From Topomyia yanbarensis (Eukaryota; Arthropoda; Insecta; Diptera; Culicidae): 64,000 bases of DNA. Made by a program: the position numbers and the translations under genes. The DNA lies in the NCBI RefSeq assembly GCF_030247195.1, contig NC_080671.1, forward strand, positions 429,846,539 through 429,910,538, in the 5' to 3' direction. Of this stretch, positions 61,701-64,000 are shown in pieces. Within the stretch, counting starts at the first letter, position 1, and each line of letters opens with the position of its first letter. Below the pieces are notes generated by a model. It did no database searches. It was not told the DNA's origin and saw only the letters and a program-made list of their open reading frames with translations.

Positions 61701-63044
61701 ACTCGCGTGCGTCGGTAAATTTATTTTACCCCAATTTATCCATTTTTTTTTTTGAATGAATAGAACCAAATGCTCAGACTGATCACCAGACGTATTAGTC
61801 ACTATTCTCTTATATACGTCAGTTCTGCATCCATTCCCTGACCCAACTGTCACAAATACTCAGACGAATACATACATAGATAGACATACGACTAGCACAT
61901 AACAGTTGTACACTAGTACGAAAAACTACGATTATCACAAAGTTACAACTAATAGTTTTCTACTTATTCTACTTTATTAAATTAATTTAATCCGCATGTC
62001 GGCCACAACACCGCGCATAGACCGGTGGTTTAGCGTTGGTATGCGCAGGTGCAGAGTATGAAGCAACATATAACATAAAAAAGGCGCATAAGCCCTCTCG
62101 GTCTCTTCGATGCACCACTATCGAGGCGTAATGCAATACCCATCTTGAAGCAATTGATGCTTGATGATGTTTGCAATACCGTCAAACCCCTAAACCTTGG
62201 GGAGCGTTTTTTGCTAATTGATTTTCAAATATTATGCACATAAAATGTGAGTGCTGAATTCATTACATTCTAGGAGATACTAAGTTTTGAATGGAATGGG
62301 TGAGATTCGGATCAAGTACGCCTAGCGAATATGATGGAGACTCATATGACATACAGATCTGGACAAACGCTGCTAAACGAGCCTTTTTTCCTCTATACTT
62401 CTTTTGTGAAACTTGCGCGGGCAATTAAAGGAAGTATTCAACATATTGGCGTGGTTCAAGGATTAAGGTATGACAGGGAACTATGCTTTATATATCTTTA
62501 AGCTAATATGTTATCATAAAATATATTTAAAATTTAATCGCCTTTGCAAATATATTTAAATATCCGTTTTGCGACCAAAAAATAAACGAATAGAAAAACA
62601 ATACATAATCCTGTTCGGAAAAGAATTGTTAATGGCATCGCACTCGCGGAAATGTTACCAAATTCAAATAATTTATCAACAACTCTCGAATATCCTACAA
62701 TATTCAGAGGCATCTTATTCCTTTCGGTTTTTTATTACAAATTCAGAATATTTTATGCGAAATTCAGAAAATTGTGCGTAGTCAAGGAACTGAATAAGTC
62801 CGAGGAAATGCTTTTACATGCCATTTTCAACCATTCTAGATGTAGTAAACCGTTCTTCTAAAACCAATTACACAGTGATTGAACAGTATATCACTAATAT
62901 CATAATTTAGTGACAAATCTTATTTTTGTATTAAACATAAAAAGCAATATTTTGAAATTTATTTTTGTAATTCGATAGTACGTACGTTTCGATAGTACGT
63001 ACACTAAACGAAGCGAAGGTGTACGTACTATCGAGGTATACCTG
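58762..63044. mobile_element. pogo/Tigger-like TIR element (about 1.8 kb of its own sequence plus nested insert)
   Basis: Ends CAGGTATACCTCGATAGTAC (58762) and GTACTATCGAGGTATACCTG (to 63044) are perfect 20-bp inverted repeats; the GATAGTACGTAC word repeats within each end. CAGGYATACCTC is close to Tigger/pogo termini. The 95-bp array spacing across the insertion is 97, as expected for a 2-bp TA duplication. No transposase was recognised, and frames at 62569-62861 lack motifs. Confidence 0.7.
59716..62207 (-). mobile_element. Poly(A)-ended element, full-length copy with three-plus tandem units
   Basis: Flanked by a perfect 23-bp direct repeat (59693-59715 and 62208-62230; includes GCTAATTGATTTTCAAAT). 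Minus orientation: 5' end CGCTCCCCAAGGTTTAGGGG, the conserved 150-bp 5' block (CCTCGATAGTGGTGCATCGA), about 600 bp of unique centre (61440-62060), then units of 462-509 bp marked by TCGCGAAGGGCT at about 59931, 60440, 60902 and 61367, then the 3' module and an A run. The longest frames are below 85 codons. No RT, EN or RNase H motif was seen. Strand is inferred from the A run. Confidence 0.7.
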
Positions 63045-63290
63045 TGATATATTAGGGATCATAAATTAGTTCACGAGGATTGCATAGATTCATGAATCAA
63101 ATTCCGAGTTTCGTGAAATAGTTCACGAAAAAATAGCCAGAATATTTTGATTTTGTGACAAATGTTCCTATATATATGAAAAAATCATGAGCCAAACTTG
63201 GTTTTATGAATAATGTTCATAAAGTTGTGAACTAGTTCGCGTACCGAGAATCGAATTAGAAATAACTTGGCGGAAACCGTGACTGAAGAT
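63045..63290. repeat. 95-bp tandem repeat, resumed, with TTCATGAA-rich flank
   Basis: Continuation of the array after the pogo-like insertion. TTCACGAA/TTCGTGAA words persist to about 63245. An end-like GTTCACAA...TTATGAAC may pair with GTTCACAAATTCATGAAC at 58149, hinting at an outer TIR element. Confidence 0.55.
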
Positions 63291-63348
63291 CACATAACAA
63301 AAACAAATATTTCCACTAATGAAAGCGTTATGCGGGCGTTACTGAAGG

Positions 63349-63352
<4 letters not shown>

Positions 63353-63379
<27 letters not shown>

Positions 63380-64000
63380 ATCCCTTTATGGGCAGCTAGG
63401 GCCGAGGGTGGTGGCTAACGGGTTTCATACATCCTTGACCTGACGGACAAAGCTATGGTGCCTTGAACACAGGCAACGCAGATCCAAGGCCATCATTGAA
63501 ATGATAAGTTCTGCGTTTGAGATGTACTTCCCCCGGTTGCCAGACGAATACCTGTAATTATTACTTGTTGCTTTGTATGTATGAATCTAATGTTTAGTCC
63601 TGGGTGGTGTATGCGTGGAAGGTGTGGTTTTTAGCGTTCGAGTCCAGGAGTGTATATCTGTCTGGGTTAGCGTGGGCGTTTACTAATTGTGTAATAGTGT
63701 GATCGCTAAAGGCTCGAGCATATGAATGCCAGCGTGTCTCCAACTTTGCGTGCATAAATCCGATTTTAGATCCGTGTTGCCATTCGCACATTCACGTGTA
63801 TTCTCGAACGATCGCGCGCGGACCGTGAATCTAATAATTAATTTTCAGTGTATGGTAGAGAAACGTGTTGTCTAGTGAATCGGCCCAACTGAAGGCATGA
63901 GTCTAGGCTGATCGAGAGTAGAGAATTCCGAACGTAGCCGGTCTATGATCGCGCGAGTGGTGGGTTAATGCTTGAGACCGCGGTTGTAAAGTTATAGGTG
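63353..64000 (-). mobile_element. Poly(A)-ended element, copy cut by the window edge
   Basis: Begins (plus) with a T run of about 27, i.e. a minus-strand poly(A) tail. The 3' module shared with 47843 follows (GGGCCGAGGGTGGTGGCTA, GATCCAAGGCCATCATTGAA), then most of a GATCGCG-type unit, running off the window. Confidence 0.65.

Overview
This is animal nuclear DNA, almost certainly from a mosquito and probably a culicine such as Aedes. Two conserved host genes with GT-AG introns can be rebuilt in frame, and both resemble dipteran proteins. The rest is AT-rich DNA packed with nested transposable elements (BEL/Pao, several non-LTR lineages, mariner/Tc1, hAT-like and Harbinger-like MITEs, tRNA-headed SINEs). 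The species call is inference. There are no operons, CRISPR arrays or prokaryotic features.

Both host genes lie on the minus strand. IDH3G (3823-5204, 3 exons, 385 aa) encodes the mitochondrial NAD-isocitrate dehydrogenase gamma-type subunit and looks complete. FCHo (13439-57012, 15 exons found, 1202 residues) encodes the clathrin-pit nucleator: F-BAR domain, serine/glutamine/asparagine-rich linker with the conserved AP-2-activating stretch, and C-terminal mu-homology domain. Only about the first ten codons are missing, presumably upstream of position 64000. All 14 splice phases close. FCHo has four very long introns (about 11, 16, 9 and more than 7 kb), which hold most of the mobile DNA.

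Layout: 1-1189 BEL/Pao gag remnant split by a 407-bp MITE; 2297-3047 hAT-like element; 3823-5204 IDH3G; 5345-12050 MITEs, foldbacks and dispersed repeats; 13439-15383 FCHo 3' exons; 15384-26535 intron with a Tc1/mariner transposase cut apart by a LINE and a hAT-like MITE, plus a SINE and a second LINE; 26536-27160 FCHo linker exons; 27161-43098 intron with many TIR elements and LINE pieces; 43099-47255 FCHo linker and F-BAR exons; 47256-56303 intron with copies of an unusual poly(A)-ended element; 56304-57012 F-BAR exons; 57013-64000 intron with a three-level nest (95-bp satellite, pogo-like element, retroelement).

The most unusual item is a family of minus-strand, poly(A)-ended elements (47843-49462, 54795-55130, 59716-62207, 63353-64000). 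The two full-length copies share both ends and have target-site duplications, but differ in the number of internal tandem units of about 465-510 bp and in their central segment. I recognised no reverse transcriptase in them.
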